Below, in pieces: positions 1-9,648 of a stretch of 33,679 nucleotides of DNA (the first letter of the stretch is position 1; each line of letters opens with the position of its first letter). The position numbers were made by a program, and so were the translations under genes. Source of the stretch: Acidithiobacillus sp. (GTDB lineage Bacteria; Pseudomonadota; Gammaproteobacteria; Acidithiobacillales; Acidithiobacillaceae); contig NZ_JAGDVS010000037.1 of NCBI RefSeq assembly GCF_023255755.1, forward strand, positions 1 through 33,679, written 5' to 3'. Below the pieces are notes generated by a model. It saw only the letters and a list, made by a program, of their open reading frames with translations. It did not search any database and was not told where the DNA came from.

Positions 1-434
1 GGGCGCATTGGCCCGTGCGTATCCGCAATGAGGCCCTGGCCTGGTCGGTGAGCCGGGCTGCGGTCTGGGAGATTGAGCGCTACAATATTCTCCAGGCATC
101 GTTGCGTGCCATGGCGCGGGCTATCGCCGGCCTGCCCCGGCGACCTCAGCGGATTCTCGTCGACGGCAACCAGCCGCCCCCCGGCTGGCAGGTGGAGACA
201 CTTGTGGGTGGCGATGGCCGGGTGGATGCTATCGCCGCCGCGGGTATTCTGGCCAAAGTGGCACGGGATGAGGAGATGCAGTTGCTCGACAGGTATTACC
301 CCCAATATGGACTGGCGCGGCATATGGGTTACGGCACGGCGGTGCATCTTCAGGCATTGCAGCTTCGGGGTCCCTGCGCACTGCATCGGCGCGGCTTCGG
401 ACCCGTCGACCGGGCCTGGGAGGCACAGCGATGA
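1..434 (+). CDS. rnhB: Ribonuclease HII, 3' part (5' end outside window)
   Basis: RNase HII nicks the RNA strand of RNA-DNA hybrids and removes single ribonucleotides misincorporated into DNA. The reading frame is open from base 3, so the N-terminal part with the first catalytic acids is outside the window; the GTG at 15 is only an internal codon. What remains matches the family in order: a segment ending EIERYNILQAS, then ILVDGNQ, then the ILAKVARDEEM helix, and the C-terminal HxGYxTxxHLxAL and HRRGFGPV stretches. The usual HKGY lysine is replaced (HMGYGT). The stop codon overlaps the dnaE start as ATGA, so the two genes are probably co-transcribed and translationally coupled, an rnhB-dnaE order common in proteobacteria. 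Confidence 0.93.
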   Translation, partial: AHWPVRIRNEALAWSVSRAAVWEIERYNILQASLRAMARAIAGLPRRPQRILVDGNQPPPGWQVETLVGGDGRVDAIAAAGILAKVARDEEMQLLDRYYPQYGLARHMGYGTAVHLQALQLRGPCALHRRGFGPVDRAWEAQR

Positions 435-3400
435 GTGCGCCGCAGTTTGTCCATTTACACGTGCACTCCGAGTATTCTCTGGAGGATGGCATTATTCCGG
501 TGAAGGCGCTGGCCAGGCGCTGTGCGGAGCGAGGTATGCCGGCGGTGGCGATCACCGATCATGGCAATCTTTTTGCCCTGGTCAAATTCTATAACGCTGC
601 CCGGGGGCAGGGCGTCAAACCGGTGATTGGCAGCGAGATCTGGGTGCATGATGCGGCAGAGCCGGAACAGCCGACCGGCCTTATCCTGCTGTGCATGAAT
701 AAAACCGGTTACGGCAACCTCAGCCGCCTGCTCAGCCGCGCTTATCTGGAGGGTGGTCGCCACGGACGTCCGCAGATCGATGCGGCGTGGCTGGAGGGCG
801 CGAGCGACGGTCTCATCGCCTTGTCTGCGGCAGGACAGGGGGAGATCGGGCGTGCCCTGCAGCGCAATCCGCAACAGGCGGAAGGTCGGGCACAGCACTA
901 CGCACAGCTTTTCCCGAAACGTTTTTATCTGGAAGTGCAGCGCAATGGCGAGGCCGGGCAGGAAGCCCTGGTTCAGGCCACTGTGGCGCTGGCGGAAAAA
1001 CTGGAATTACCGCTGGTGGCCACCAACAACGCCCATTTTCTCGATGCAGCGGACTTTGCGGCCTTCGATGCGCGGCAGTGTATTTCTGCGGGCTTTACCC
1101 TGGACGACCCGCGCCGTCCACGGCGTTTTACGCCGGAGCACCGCCTGCCGGACCCCGAAGAAATGTGGGAGCGTTTTGCGGACCTGCCGGAAGCTTGCGA
1201 CAATACCGTCGAAATTGCGCGGCGTTGTAATATGGAGCTGGTGCTCGGACATTATGCGCTCCCGGACTACCCCATTCCCGCCGGTCAGTCCGTGGATGAA
1301 TATTTGCACGACGCGGCGCAAAAAGGTCTGCAGGAACGCTTGCAGGAGCTGCGTATCAGTGGCGACGCCACGTTGCCTTATCACGAGCGTCTGTTGCGTG
1401 AGGTCGGCGTCATTCAGCAGATGGGCTTCCCCGGTTATTTTCTCATCGTCGCGGATTTCATCCAGTGGGCAAAAAATAATGGTGTCCCGGTAGGACCGGG
1501 GCGTGGATCTGGTGCCGGATCGCTGGTGGCCTATGCACTGCGGATCACCGATCTCGATCCCATTGGCAATGGCCTGTTGTTCGAGCGCTTTCTCAATCCC
1601 GAGCGCGTTTCCATGCCCGACTTCGACGTGGATTTCTGCATGGATCAGCGCGACCGCGTCATTCAGTATGTGGCCGACAAATACGGTCGCGACAGGGTCG
1701 GCCAGATCATCACTTTTGGGACGATGAAGGCGCGGGCAGTGGTACGTGATGTCGGCCGGGTGCTGGGTCTGCCTTATGGCTTTGTCGACCAGTTGGCTAA
1801 GTTGGTGCCGGGCGATCTGGGTATGACCCTGGCGAAGGCCCTGGAGGAATCCGAGGAACTGCGCCGCCGCCAGACTGAGGAAGATGATGTCCGCGACCTG
1901 CTGGACATCGCCCTGCGCCTGGAGGGTTTGCCACGCCACGCCTCGACCCATGCCGGTGGCGTGGTGATTTCCCCGGAACCGCTGGCCGACCGCCTGCCGC
2001 TCTTTAACGACGGCTCCGAAGGGGGGGGTAACGTCACCCAGCTCGATAAGGATGATGTGGAAAAGATGGGGCTGGTAAAGTTCGACTTTCTCGGGTTGCG
2101 CACCCTGACCATCATTGATATGGCGGTCAAACTCATCAATGCCGATGCGGTGGCGGCGGGCCGCGCACCGTTGAATATTCAGCAATTACCTTTAGACGAT
2201 ACGGCGACCTTTGCCTTGCTCAAATCCACCGAGACGGCGGCGGTCTTCCAACTGGAATCATCGGGTATGCGCGATCTGGTGCGGCGTCTGCAACCGGATA
2301 CCTTTGAAGATATCGTCGCCCTCGTCGCCCTGTTCCGGCCTGGGCCGCTGCAGTCAGGTATGGTCGATGACTTTATCGCCCGTAAACATGGCAAGGCGCC
2401 AGTGACTTTTCTGCATCCGGATCTGGCGCCGATTCTCGATGAAACCTACGGCGTGATCGTCTATCAGGAACAGGTCATGCAGTCTGCCCAGGTGCTGGCG
2501 GGCTATTCCCTCGGCGGCGCCGATTTGCTGCGGCGGGCCATGGGCAAGAAAAAGCCGGAGGAAATGGCCAAACAGCGCAGCATTTTCCTGGAAGGCGCCC
2601 ACAAAAATGGTCTGGCCGCGGATCAGGCCGGGGCCATCTTCGACCTCATGGAAAAGTTTGCCGAATATGGATTTAACAAATCGCACTCGGCAGCCTATGC
2701 CCTGGTTTCCTACCAGACCGCTTATCTGAAGGCCCACTATCCTCAGTTTTTTATGGCAGCCGTGCTGAGCGCCGATATGGACCACACCGACAAAGTTGTG
2801 GCCATGATTGCCGAGTGCGCGCGTATGGGCCTGCAGATTGCTCCGCCGAGCGTTCAGCGCAGTGTGCTGGAGTTCCGACCGGAGGGGGATAGTGATATCC
2901 GCTTTGGTCTGGGTGCCATCAAGGGCTTGGGACGGGCGGCTATTCAGGCGATTCTCGACGCCCGTAGAGAAGGGTCCTTCCTGAGTCTTTTTGACCTGCT
3001 CTGCCGGGTGGATAGCCAGAAAATCAATCGCCGTGCCCTGGAGGCGTTGATTCGCGCCGGAGCCATGGATGACTGGAGTGTGTCGCGGGCCAGCCTGATC
3101 GCTTCCGTGGATAGTTGTATTGAAGCAGCGGCGCAGTTTCAGAGCAGTCAGGCGAGCCTGCAAGAATCGTTGTTTAGTGGACAGGAAGCGTTACCGGTAG
3201 CTCCGCCGCTGCTGGCGGCCGAAGTGTGGAGCATCACCGAAACCCTGCGTCAGGAGCGGGAAACCCTGGGTTTCTATCTCAGTGGTCACCCCATGGACAG
3301 TCTGCGGGATGATCTGGCTGCGCTGGGAGCGGTGCCTCTTGGAGACATGCGTAATGGGACCACGGTATTGGTGGCCGGGTTGGTGGTAGCGCGGCGCAGC

Positions 3401-3931
3401 ACCCGGACCAAGCGTGGCGATCGTATTTATTTCCTGACCCTCGACGACGGTCACGGGCGGCTGGAGGTTGTCGTCTTTGCCGAAGTCTGGGCGCAGGCTG
3501 GCAAGGTCGGGGAGGGTGAGGAACCGGTGCTGGTTCTGGGTGAAGTGGGCGAGGACAGCTATTCTGGTGGTCTGCGGCTCAATGCCCTACGTGTGCTGGG
3601 CACGGCCCAGGCGCGTGAGGAACTGGCTGCCCAACTGACCCTGGAACTGGAAGTCGCTGCAGATGTGGCTCCGCAAGATCTGCTTGTCGTGCTCCGTAAA
3701 TACCCTGGCCAAACGGCCTTGCGTCTGCGTTTGCGCGTCGGTGACGATATTGTCGCGCAACTGCGGGTGGCGGAGAGCCTCAACTTTGTGGCGAGTCCGG
3801 CCGCTATCGCCGCGTTGACGGCATTGGCGCCCACGGCGCGCCGGCACTGGGACTATCGGCCGGCGACCCTTCTCGTCAATAATGTCATCCCCCTGGAGCG
3901 TGCCCGGCATGCGGCGCGACGCCCGGCTTGA
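431..3931 (+). CDS. dnaE: DNA polymerase III alpha subunit
   Basis: This is the replicative polymerase catalytic subunit, 1166 residues, the usual length for proteobacterial DnaE1. An N-terminal PHP domain opens with HLHVHSEYS and AITDHGNL. The palm follows, with the GPGRGSGAGSLVAY loop and PDFDVDF near residue 390, which holds two catalytic aspartates; KFDFLGLRTL near residue 555 supplies the third. A helix-hairpin-helix region follows, then QESLF near residue 911, which resembles a beta-clamp binding motif, and an OB fold near residues 970-1020 (VLVAGLVVARRSTRTKRGD). The PHP domain keeps more metal-ligand residues than the E. coli enzyme but not the full set (see findings). The ATG at 431 overlaps the rnhB stop. 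accA follows after a short gap. Confidence 0.98.
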   Translation: MSAPQFVHLHVHSEYSLEDGIIPVKALARRCAERGMPAVAITDHGNLFALVKFYNAARGQGVKPVIGSEIWVHDAAEPEQPTGLILLCMNKTGYGNLSRLLSRAYLEGGRHGRPQIDAAWLEGASDGLIALSAAGQGEIGRALQRNPQQAEGRAQHYAQLFPKRFYLEVQRNGEAGQEALVQATVALAEKLELPLVATNNAHFLDAADFAAFDARQCISAGFTLDDPRRPRRFTPEHRLPDPEEMWERFADLPEACDNTVEIARRCNMELVLGHYALPDYPIPAGQSVDEYLHDAAQKGLQERLQELRISGDATLPYHERLLREVGVIQQMGFPGYFLIVADFIQWAKNNGVPVGPGRGSGAGSLVAYALRITDLDPIGNGLLFERFLNPERVSMPDFDVDFCMDQRDRVIQYVADKYGRDRVGQIITFGTMKARAVVRDVGRVLGLPYGFVDQLAKLVPGDLGMTLAKALEESEELRRRQTEEDDVRDLLDIALRLEGLPRHASTHAGGVVISPEPLADRLPLFNDGSEGGGNVTQLDKDDVEKMGLVKFDFLGLRTLTIIDMAVKLINADAVAAGRAPLNIQQLPLDDTATFALLKSTETAAVFQLESSGMRDLVRRLQPDTFEDIVALVALFRPGPLQSGMVDDFIARKHGKAPVTFLHPDLAPILDETYGVIVYQEQVMQSAQVLAGYSLGGADLLRRAMGKKKPEEMAKQRSIFLEGAHKNGLAADQAGAIFDLMEKFAEYGFNKSHSAAYALVSYQTAYLKAHYPQFFMAAVLSADMDHTDKVVAMIAECARMGLQIAPPSVQRSVLEFRPEGDSDIRFGLGAIKGLGRAAIQAILDARREGSFLSLFDLLCRVDSQKINRRALEALIRAGAMDDWSVSRASLIASVDSCIEAAAQFQSSQASLQESLFSGQEALPVAPPLLAAEVWSITETLRQERETLGFYLSGHPMDSLRDDLAALGAVPLGDMRNGTTVLVAGLVVARRSTRTKRGDRIYFLTLDDGHGRLEVVVFAEVWAQAGKVGEGEEPVLVLGEVGEDSYSGGLRLNALRVLGTAQAREELAAQLTLELEVAADVAPQDLLVVLRKYPGQTALRLRLRVGDDIVAQLRVAESLNFVASPAAIAALTALAPTARRHWDYRPATLLVNNVIPLERARHAARRPA

Positions 3932-3964
3932 GCGCCGTCCTATTCGGAGTGGTAAGGAGTGAAC

Positions 3965-4915
3965 ATGAAAATCAGTTATCTGGACTTTGAACAATCGGTG
4001 GCGGAGCTGGATGCCAAGGTGGAGGAACTCCACGCCCTGAATCAGCCGGGTATTGCCGATGACATCAGTCGTCTGGAAGTCAAGGCGCGCAAGGAGTTGC
4101 AGCGTATTTACAGCAAGCTGGGTGCTTGGCAGACGGTACAGGTGGCCCGTCATCCACAGCGGCCTTACACCCTGGATTACGTGCAGGCCCTTTTCACGGA
4201 AGTACAGGTGCTGGCAGGCGATCGCGCCTTCGCCGATGATCAGGCTATTATTGGCGGCCTGGCCCGCTTCAATGGACAGCCTGTCGTCTGGATGGGACAT
4301 CAGAAGGGCCGCGACACCAAGGAAAAAATCCAGCGCAACTTTGGGATGCCGCGTCCGGAAGGTTATCGTAAGGCTTTGCGTCTGCTCCGTCTTGCCGAAC
4401 GTTTTGCCTTGCCGGTATTTACTTTCATTGATACGCCCGGAGCCTATCCGGGTATCGGTGCCGAGGAGCGTGGCCAGAGTGAGGCCATCGCCCGCAATCT
4501 CGCGGTGATGTCCGACCTGGCGGTACCCATTATCTGCACGGTCATTGGCGAAGGCGGCTCAGGCGGGGCGCTGGCGATTGGTGTGGGTGACCGGATGCTG
4601 ATGCTGGAGTACGGGGTATACTCCGTCATTTCGCCGGAAGGCTGCGCCTCGATCCTCTGGAAGAACGCCGCTATGGCAGCGGAAGCAGCGGAAACCCTGG
4701 GTATCACCGCACGTCGTTTGCAAGGCATGGGTTTGGTCGACGAAGTGCTGCCGGAGCCCCTCGGTGGCGCGCATCGCGATCCCGAAGCGGTTTTCGCGCT
4801 AACACGCGAGCGCTTCGCCCATCACCTGCGGGAACTGCAGGCGATGGATACCAGCAAGTTGCTGACCACCCGTTACGAACGCCTGATGCACTATGGGGTC
4901 GTCGGCGCCGCCTGA
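3965..4915 (+). CDS. accA: Acetyl-CoA carboxylase carboxyltransferase subunit alpha
   Basis: AccA pairs with AccD to transfer CO2 from carboxybiotin to acetyl-CoA, giving malonyl-CoA, the first committed step of fatty-acid synthesis in the cytoplasm. The protein has 316 residues and the typical N-terminal helices ([18 protein letters not shown]). The carboxyltransferase core shows [45 protein letters not shown] and [15 protein letters not shown] chose ATG at 3965 rather than the GTG at 3959 given by the ORF track, because that GTG lies inside the AAGGAG ribosome-binding site at 3954-3959, which is properly spaced for 3965. The tilS start lies inside the accA 3' end. accA downstream of dnaE is a common proteobacterial order. 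Confidence 0.97.
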   Translation: MKISYLDFEQSVAELDAKVEELHALNQPGIADDISRLEVKARKELQRIYSKLGAWQTVQVARHPQRPYTLDYVQALFTEVQVLAGDRAFADDQAIIGGLARFNGQPVVWMGHQKGRDTKEKIQRNFGMPRPEGYRKALRLLRLAERFALPVFTFIDTPGAYPGIGAEERGQSEAIARNLAVMSDLAVPIICTVIGEGGSGGALAIGVGDRMLMLEYGVYSVISPEGCASILWKNAAMAAEAAETLGITARRLQGMGLVDEVLPEPLGGAHRDPEAVFALTRERFAHHLRELQAMDTSKLLTTRYERLMHYGVVGAA

Positions 4916-6287
4916 GCTGGAGCGACGTCTCCAGACGCGTCTGCAGGGGGATTTGCGCCCTCCGGGAGGACGTATACTCTATGTGGCCTACAGTGGTGGT
5001 GGTGATTCTACGGCACTGCTCGTGGCACTGCTTTCTTTAGGGTACGGCGTCCATGCCTTGCATGTGGATCACGGCTGGCATCCGGACAGCGCTCAATGGG
5101 CACGGTTCTGCCAGCAGCAGGCTGTGGCGCTGGGGGCTTTTTTCACCCTGCTGCGCCTGCCCGCAGATACACCGGGCGAAGGGCCGGAGGATCAGGCACG
5201 GCGTGCCCGCTATGCCCTGATGGCGGCGCAGTTGGCGCAGGGCGACTGGCTGTTTACGGCGCAGCACTTGGAAGACCAGGCGGAGACTCTGCTTTTGCAA
5301 CTGTTGCGCGGTGCTGGCGTAGCGGGGCTGGCGGCCATGCCTGCGCAGCGCCCTCTGGGAGCTGGGCTGCTGGTCCGACCCTTGCTGGATGTACCGCAAC
5401 GGGTGTTGCGGGATTATCTGGAACAGCGGCGCCTACCCTTTCTGAATGACCCGGCCAACGCCGATGTGCGCTATGACCGGGTACGGGTGCGCAATGTTCT
5501 GCTCCCCCAGCTGCGCGATCTGGGCTGGCCTCATGCGGCGGCCAATATCGCCCGCGCGGCGGATAATCTTGCCGATATGCGGGAAATCGCGGAGGACTGG
5601 TTTGCTTTGCGTTGGCAGCGGTATCGGGCAGATTACCCGGAACTCTCTGCGGAGCGGCTCTCCCTGGCGTATTTGCAGTCCCTCTCTGCTGCCGCGCAGC
5701 GGGTTTTCCTGCGCGGATGGCTTCGGAAACGGCAGATTTCGGTGCCGAGCCGGGAGCGTCTGGAGGCTCTGCAAGGCACCATAGCGCAGGGACGCGGAGG
5801 TGCGAGGATTCAGTGGGAAGGAGGAGAAGCCTGGCTGCGGGGCGGACTGCTGCGCGCCTGGCCGCAACCGCGCGCTACGGCGGAAAAAGAATGGGAAGAA
5901 GGCCCTTGGTGTGCCGCTTTGGAAAAACCGTTGCCGATCCCTGGCTGGCAGTTTGCTCTGCGGGATACATCACCGGACAGTTTTCATCACGCGCTGGCTG
6001 AACGTTTTGCGGAGACGAGCTTGTACTGGCGCCGTCGCCGCCAGGGGGAGCGCGTCCTAACCGGACAGGGCCAACATCGTCCACTGAAGAAATTGCTGCT
6101 GGAGGCGGAGGTCCCACCGGATCGGCGTGCGGATGTGCCCTTACTCTGGGACGAGGCGGGGCATCTGATACTCATTCTAGGTTACTACACTAGCCCCTGG
6201 GCGAGCGCCCCCCATGGGAGCACGGCGCTCTGCCTCTGGAATGCCGGTGCTCAGCCTACCGCCGGCAAGGGGGTCGGCTCGACATAG
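4893..6287 (+). CDS. tilS: tRNA(Ile)-lysidine synthetase
   Basis: TilS uses ATP and lysine to convert C34 of the CAU-anticodon isoleucine tRNA to lysidine, so that the tRNA reads AUA codons. The 464-residue length fits the long, E. coli-type enzyme with C-terminal substrate-binding domains. The N-terminal PP-loop ATP-binding motif is visible as [11 protein letters not shown] near residue 33. It is followed by [22 protein letters not shown] and the [20 protein letters not shown] block. The C-terminal region carries [18 protein letters not shown], typical of the TilS C-terminal domain. The ATG at 4893 overlaps the accA end by 23 bases. The 3' end overlaps the convergent pyrC 3' end by 37 bases. 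Confidence 0.95.
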   Translation: MGSSAPPELERRLQTRLQGDLRPPGGRILYVAYSGGGDSTALLVALLSLGYGVHALHVDHGWHPDSAQWARFCQQQAVALGAFFTLLRLPADTPGEGPEDQARRARYALMAAQLAQGDWLFTAQHLEDQAETLLLQLLRGAGVAGLAAMPAQRPLGAGLLVRPLLDVPQRVLRDYLEQRRLPFLNDPANADVRYDRVRVRNVLLPQLRDLGWPHAAANIARAADNLADMREIAEDWFALRWQRYRADYPELSAERLSLAYLQSLSAAAQRVFLRGWLRKRQISVPSRERLEALQGTIAQGRGGARIQWEGGEAWLRGGLLRAWPQPRATAEKEWEEGPWCAALEKPLPIPGWQFALRDTSPDSFHHALAERFAETSLYWRRRRQGERVLTGQGQHRPLKKLLLEAEVPPDRRADVPLLWDEAGHLILILGYYTSPWASAPHGSTALCLWNAGAQPTAGKGVGST

Positions 6288-7582
6288 TGCAGCGGCTGCC
6301 CGTGCGCGTTGGGGAGAATCTCGCCTTTGTCGAAAACCACCTGGCCGCCAACAATGGTAGTAATAGGCCAACCGGTCAGAACCCAGCCATTGAAGGGACT
6401 CCAGACCACCTTGGTGAACATCTCCTCATTGCGGACGGGCTTTTCATGGGTCACATCGACCAGGGTCAGATCCGCATCCCAGCCGATGGCAATGCGCCCT
6501 TTGTTCACCACCCCATAGAGACGCGCCGGGTTGTAGCACATCCAGCGCTGCAGCTCGGCCAGACTGCAATGGCCGTCGCGCATGGCGGTGAGCATCAGAG
6601 GCAGGCTGGTTTCCACGCCGGGCATGCCGGAGGGCGCGCGGGGATACCCCAAGGATTTGTCTGCCAGCAGGTGCGGGGCGTGATCCGTAGCAATGCAATC
6701 GATTACTCCGCTGCGCAAACCCTCCCAGAGGGTCTGGCGATCGTGCTCGCTGCGGATAGGGGGGTTCATCTGCGCCAGGGTACCCATTCTGGCATAGGCA
6801 TCGGTCGTCAGAAAGAGATGGTTGGGAATCGCCTCACAACTGATATAAGGCGTCTTTTCCTGCCGTAAGAACTCAGTCTCAATGGCTGTGGAGAGATGCA
6901 GGACGTGCAGACGGCGCTGATATTTTTTCGCCAGCCGAACGGCTCGCTTGGTAGCAATAAGTGCCGATTCTTCATCGCGGATACGGGAATGATCGGCAGG
7001 ATCACCACTGTCGGTAAACCGGGCGCGCCGCTCACGAATGCGTGCCTCGTCTTCCGCATGGACCGCTATCAGTTTGCGGCCATGGGCGAAAATACGATCC
7101 AGGTCTTCTTCCTTGTCCACCAGCAAATTACCGGTACTGGCACCCATAAAGATCTTGATGCCGCAGGCGGCATCGGCTGCCAGCAGATTGTCGAGATTGT
7201 CCGGGGTGGCCCCGATAAAAAATCCGTAGTTAACCACGGATTTTTCGGCACCGCGCGCCAGTTTGTCTGCTAGAGCAGTGGGGCTGGTAGTGGACGGATT
7301 GGTGTTGGGCATTTCCAGAAAACTGGTGACGCCGCCTTTGGCCGCTGCCCGCGAGCCACTGGCAATATCTTCCTTCTGCTCATTGCCGGGTTCGCGGAAA
7401 TGCACCTGCGGGTCCATAACGCCGGGCATCAGCATATGACCTTCGGCGTCAATCACCGTATCGGCGGCGCGGTCTATATCTCGATCGATGGCGACAATGC
7501 GACCATCTTCGGCAAAAAGATCCCCGTGATACAGTTCACCGGAGGGTAGCGCGATGCGCGCGTTACGGATCAGCAGACGCAT
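6251..7582 (-). CDS. pyrC: Dihydroorotase, class I type
   Basis: This amidohydrolase closes N-carbamoyl-aspartate to dihydroorotate in pyrimidine synthesis. It has 443 residues, as in the longer class I (Bacillus PyrC/AllB-like) dihydroorotases rather than the roughly 350-residue E. coli type. Visible landmarks are the metal-binding VHFREPG, a GIKIFMGAS strand with the lysine expected to be carboxylated, AVHAEDEA, and ATDHAPH with a metal-binding aspartate. I start at the ATG at 7582 (MRLLIRNARIALPSG). The ORF track's longer start at 7738 lies inside dksA in another frame. pyrC begins four bases after the dksA stop, so the two should be co-transcribed. Hydantoinase or allantoinase activity is an alternative, but the motif pattern favours dihydroorotase. 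Confidence 0.9.
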   Translation of the reverse strand: MRLLIRNARIALPSGELYHGDLFAEDGRIVAIDRDIDRAADTVIDAEGHMLMPGVMDPQVHFREPGNEQKEDIASGSRAAAKGGVTSFLEMPNTNPSTTSPTALADKLARGAEKSVVNYGFFIGATPDNLDNLLAADAACGIKIFMGASTGNLLVDKEEDLDRIFAHGRKLIAVHAEDEARIRERRARFTDSGDPADHSRIRDEESALIATKRAVRLAKKYQRRLHVLHLSTAIETEFLRQEKTPYISCEAIPNHLFLTTDAYARMGTLAQMNPPIRSEHDRQTLWEGLRSGVIDCIATDHAPHLLADKSLGYPRAPSGMPGVETSLPLMLTAMRDGHCSLAELQRWMCYNPARLYGVVNKGRIAIGWDADLTLVDVTHEKPVRNEEMFTKVVWSPFNGWVLTGWPITTIVGGQVVFDKGEILPNAHGQPLHYVEPTPLPAVG

Positions 7583-7586
7583 GGCA

Positions 7587-8051
7587 TCAGTCCTGCGCCA
7601 TCTGTTTTTCGCGTTTTTCTTCCAGCGTTTTGCAATCAATGCAGAGAGTGGCGGTAGGGCGGGCTTCGAGGCGGCGCAGGCCGATCTCCACGCCACAACT
7701 TTCGCAGTAGCCATATTCGCCGATCTTGATGCGGTCAAGGGCCTGGGTGATCTTACGGATCAGCTTGCGTTCCCGATCGCGGGCGCGCAGTTCCAGACTC
7801 ATGTCCGTTTCCAGACTAGCCCGATCATTGGGGTCGGAATAGTTGACGTTTTCCATCTGCATGTGTTGTACGGTACGGTCGACTTCCGCCATCAGTTCAC
7901 CGCGCCAATCTTCCAGAATTTTCTGGAAATGGGCGATCTGCGCGGGGCTCATATACTCTTCGCCGGGCGCGGGTTCGTAAGGGGTGAAGGCGGTGAACTG
8001 CTGGGCTGCGCCGGGCACTGTTTTCGCGGGCTGGAACGTGTTTTGGTCCAT
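7587..8051 (-). CDS. dksA: RNA polymerase-binding transcription factor DksA
   Basis: DksA enters the RNA polymerase secondary channel and, with ppGpp, changes promoter kinetics (rRNA down, amino-acid operons up). The protein has 154 residues. A coiled-coil hairpin carries the acidic tip DPNDRAS, equivalent to the DPADRA tip with its two functional aspartates in E. coli. The C-terminal zinc finger is complete: CESCG followed by a 17-residue spacer and CIDC. The N-terminal part is slightly extended and proline-rich. The ATG at 8051 has a weak GGAAG upstream. It is the first gene of a dksA-pyrC pair and is divergent from the HAD phosphatase across a 165-bp intergenic region that should hold both promoters. 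Confidence 0.96.
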   Translation of the reverse strand: MDQNTFQPAKTVPGAAQQFTAFTPYEPAPGEEYMSPAQIAHFQKILEDWRGELMAEVDRTVQHMQMENVNYSDPNDRASLETDMSLELRARDRERKLIRKITQALDRIKIGEYGYCESCGVEIGLRRLEARPTATLCIDCKTLEEKREKQMAQD

Positions 8052-8216
8052 AGGGGCTTCCTGTCTTTGTGGTATATCCGCTTACGTTTAACAGAGAACA
8101 GCCGTTTTGGCAATCCAGGGTATGCTGGTTACAATGGCCTGCCCAGGCTGTTTTGGATGTCGAGGGTTTACCAGGTGATTATGACGCTTTTTGATAAATT
8201 CAGGAGATAATGATTC

Positions 8217-8981
8217 ATGCCTTTGCGCGCGCTGATCTTTGATGTGGACGGGACCCTTGCCGATACCGAACGGGATGCCCACCGGGTTGCTTTCAATCAG
8301 GCTTTTGGCGAAGCCGGCCTTCCTTTTAGTTGGGATGTGCCGACCTATGGCCACTATCTGAAGGTTACCGGCGGCAAAGAACGCCTCAGGGCTTTCCTGA
8401 ATGAACATCCGCAGTTGCCGCAACTGAGCGATGCTGACATTGCCTCTATCCACCGTCAAAAGACCGGGTATTACGTGGAGATGATGAATGCCGGGCTATT
8501 GCCGCTACGCCCCGGGGTGGAGCGTTTACTGAACGCGGCACGGGATCATGGCCTGCTTCTGGCCATCGCCACGACCACCACGCCAGCCAATGTCGAGTCC
8601 CTGTTGAAGAGCACCCTGGGTGCGGAGGCGCTGCAGCGCTTTCATACTATCGGCGCTGGGGATGTCGTTCCCCACAAAAAGCCGGCACCGGACATTTATA
8701 CCCATGTGCTGGGTCAATTGGGTTTGTCTGCTGCAGACTGTCTCGCGATTGAAGATTCGGCGAACGGGCTGCAATCAGCCCGCGGAGCGGGGCTCGCCAC
8801 TATTATTACCCAGACGGAATATACCGAAGGACAGGACTTTAGCGCAGCGCTGCGGGTTCTCGATCAGCTGGGAGAAACGGTATCCCCTGCGCAGGTATTG
8901 CAGGGCCAGACTGCTGGGGAACAGGTGGTCGTGGATATTCCCACCCTGCAGGGGTGGTGGGCAGATAGGCGCGAAGTTTGA
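8217..8981 (+). CDS. HAD-superfamily phosphatase, CbbY-like
   Basis: This is a cytoplasmic sugar-phosphate phosphatase of the HAD superfamily, 254 residues. Motif I is FDVDGTLADTERD with the nucleophilic aspartate, followed by a helical cap. Motif II lies in AIATTTTPANV, motif III is the lysine of HKKPAPDIY and motif IV is IEDSANGLQSARGAG. The N-terminal DVDGTLADTERDAHRVAFNQAF stretch and overall length look most like CbbY, which removes the RuBisCO inhibitor xylulose-1,5-bisphosphate in autotrophs. That would fit a CO2-fixing host, but beta-phosphoglucomutase and phosphoglycolate phosphatase belong to the same family and are not excluded. The ATG at 8217 follows AGGAG at about 8202. It is a single gene, convergent with the Fur-family gene. 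Confidence 0.85.
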   Translation: MPLRALIFDVDGTLADTERDAHRVAFNQAFGEAGLPFSWDVPTYGHYLKVTGGKERLRAFLNEHPQLPQLSDADIASIHRQKTGYYVEMMNAGLLPLRPGVERLLNAARDHGLLLAIATTTTPANVESLLKSTLGAEALQRFHTIGAGDVVPHKKPAPDIYTHVLGQLGLSAADCLAIEDSANGLQSARGAGLATIITQTEYTEGQDFSAALRVLDQLGETVSPAQVLQGQTAGEQVVVDIPTLQGWWADRREV

Positions 8982-9118
8982 GTGTGTGGGAACGTTGTCA
9001 GCGATCGTCATGCGGTCAGCATATGTTCCATAAACGCTTTACCGTTCAATAACAGGCCCCCGACGGGACTTTTGGGTATTATCAGGGAAGCTCACACCGG
9101 ATATGTACCGAGTACCCG

Positions 9119-9595
9119 TCAGTTTTTGGGGAGCGGTTTCTTCCCGCAGTGAGCGCAGACCCCGTTGACCACCAGTTCCATTTCAATCATGGAGTAATCG
9201 GCGGGCAAGCGGGGCACCGGTACACTGCTTTCGGGCAGGCAAAACACCTGGCCGCAAGAGACACAATGGAAATGCGGGTGTTGGGTGGCCGTTTCTTCAC
9301 GGCGGGCGCTAAAGCGCCAGACCCGGTCATCTGCCGTGATCCGGTGGGCCAGTCCGATCTGTACCAGCCATTCCAGGTTACGGTAGAGGCTGACGCGGTC
9401 AATCGCCCCCCTTTCCGACGCCTCCAGACGTTGTCGCAGCTCGGGGTGACTCAGTGGTTGCTCAGCTTCCAGCAGTGTCTTGAAGACCGCTACCCGTAAA
9501 CGGGTGATGCGCTGTCCGATAGCGCGGAGACGCTGCGTTGCCTCGGCGTCGGAAACTTCCGCCGCGAGGGGGTGGGGGAGTGATAAGTGCGTCAT
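9119..9595 (-). CDS. Fur-family transcriptional regulator
   Basis: This is a metal-dependent DNA-binding repressor of 158 residues. The N-terminal winged helix contains ITRLRVAVFKTLLEA and the recognition-helix region DRVSLYRNLEWLVQIGLAHRI. The C-terminal dimerisation domain has the metal-binding cluster QHPHFHCVSCG and a second pair, GVCAHCG. Two CxxC pairs indicate a structural zinc site. I cannot decide between Fur, Zur and PerR from sequence alone. The divergent neighbour is a peroxiredoxin, and a 21-bp dyad sits in the shared promoter, so a PerR-like peroxide-stress or autoregulatory role is a reasonable guess. Confidence 0.88.
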   Translation of the reverse strand: MTHLSLPHPLAAEVSDAEATQRLRAIGQRITRLRVAVFKTLLEAEQPLSHPELRQRLEASERGAIDRVSLYRNLEWLVQIGLAHRITADDRVWRFSARREETATQHPHFHCVSCGQVFCLPESSVPVPRLPADYSMIEMELVVNGVCAHCGKKPLPKN

Positions 9596-9627
9596 GAAGT
9601 CATGCTAGAGCAGAAGGCGGGGAGGGT

Positions 9628-9648
9628 GCAACAATGGCCTTGTGTTGC
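9628..9648. promoter_or_regulatory. Candidate operator dyad between Fur-family gene and peroxiredoxin gene
   Basis: A perfect inverted repeat GCAACA...TGTTGC with a 9-base spacer lies 33 bases from the regulator start and 64 bases from the peroxiredoxin start. The position in a 116-bp divergent promoter and the roughly 21-bp size suit a Fur-family box, although the sequence is not the A+T-rich E. coli consensus. Operator function is inferred. Confidence 0.4.

Noticed and set aside
1007-2185. 392-residue minus-strand ORF antisense to dnaE
   Set aside because: It lies wholly inside the clear dnaE coding frame and shows no family motif; it is a shadow frame of high-G+C DNA.
7554-8210. 218-residue plus-strand ORF
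   Set aside because: It is antisense to dksA, which has a complete zinc finger and coiled-coil tip motif.
8982-9118. Terminator or small RNA between the HAD phosphatase and the Fur-family gene
   Set aside because: I looked for a strong hairpin with a T-run in this convergent gap and found none convincing.
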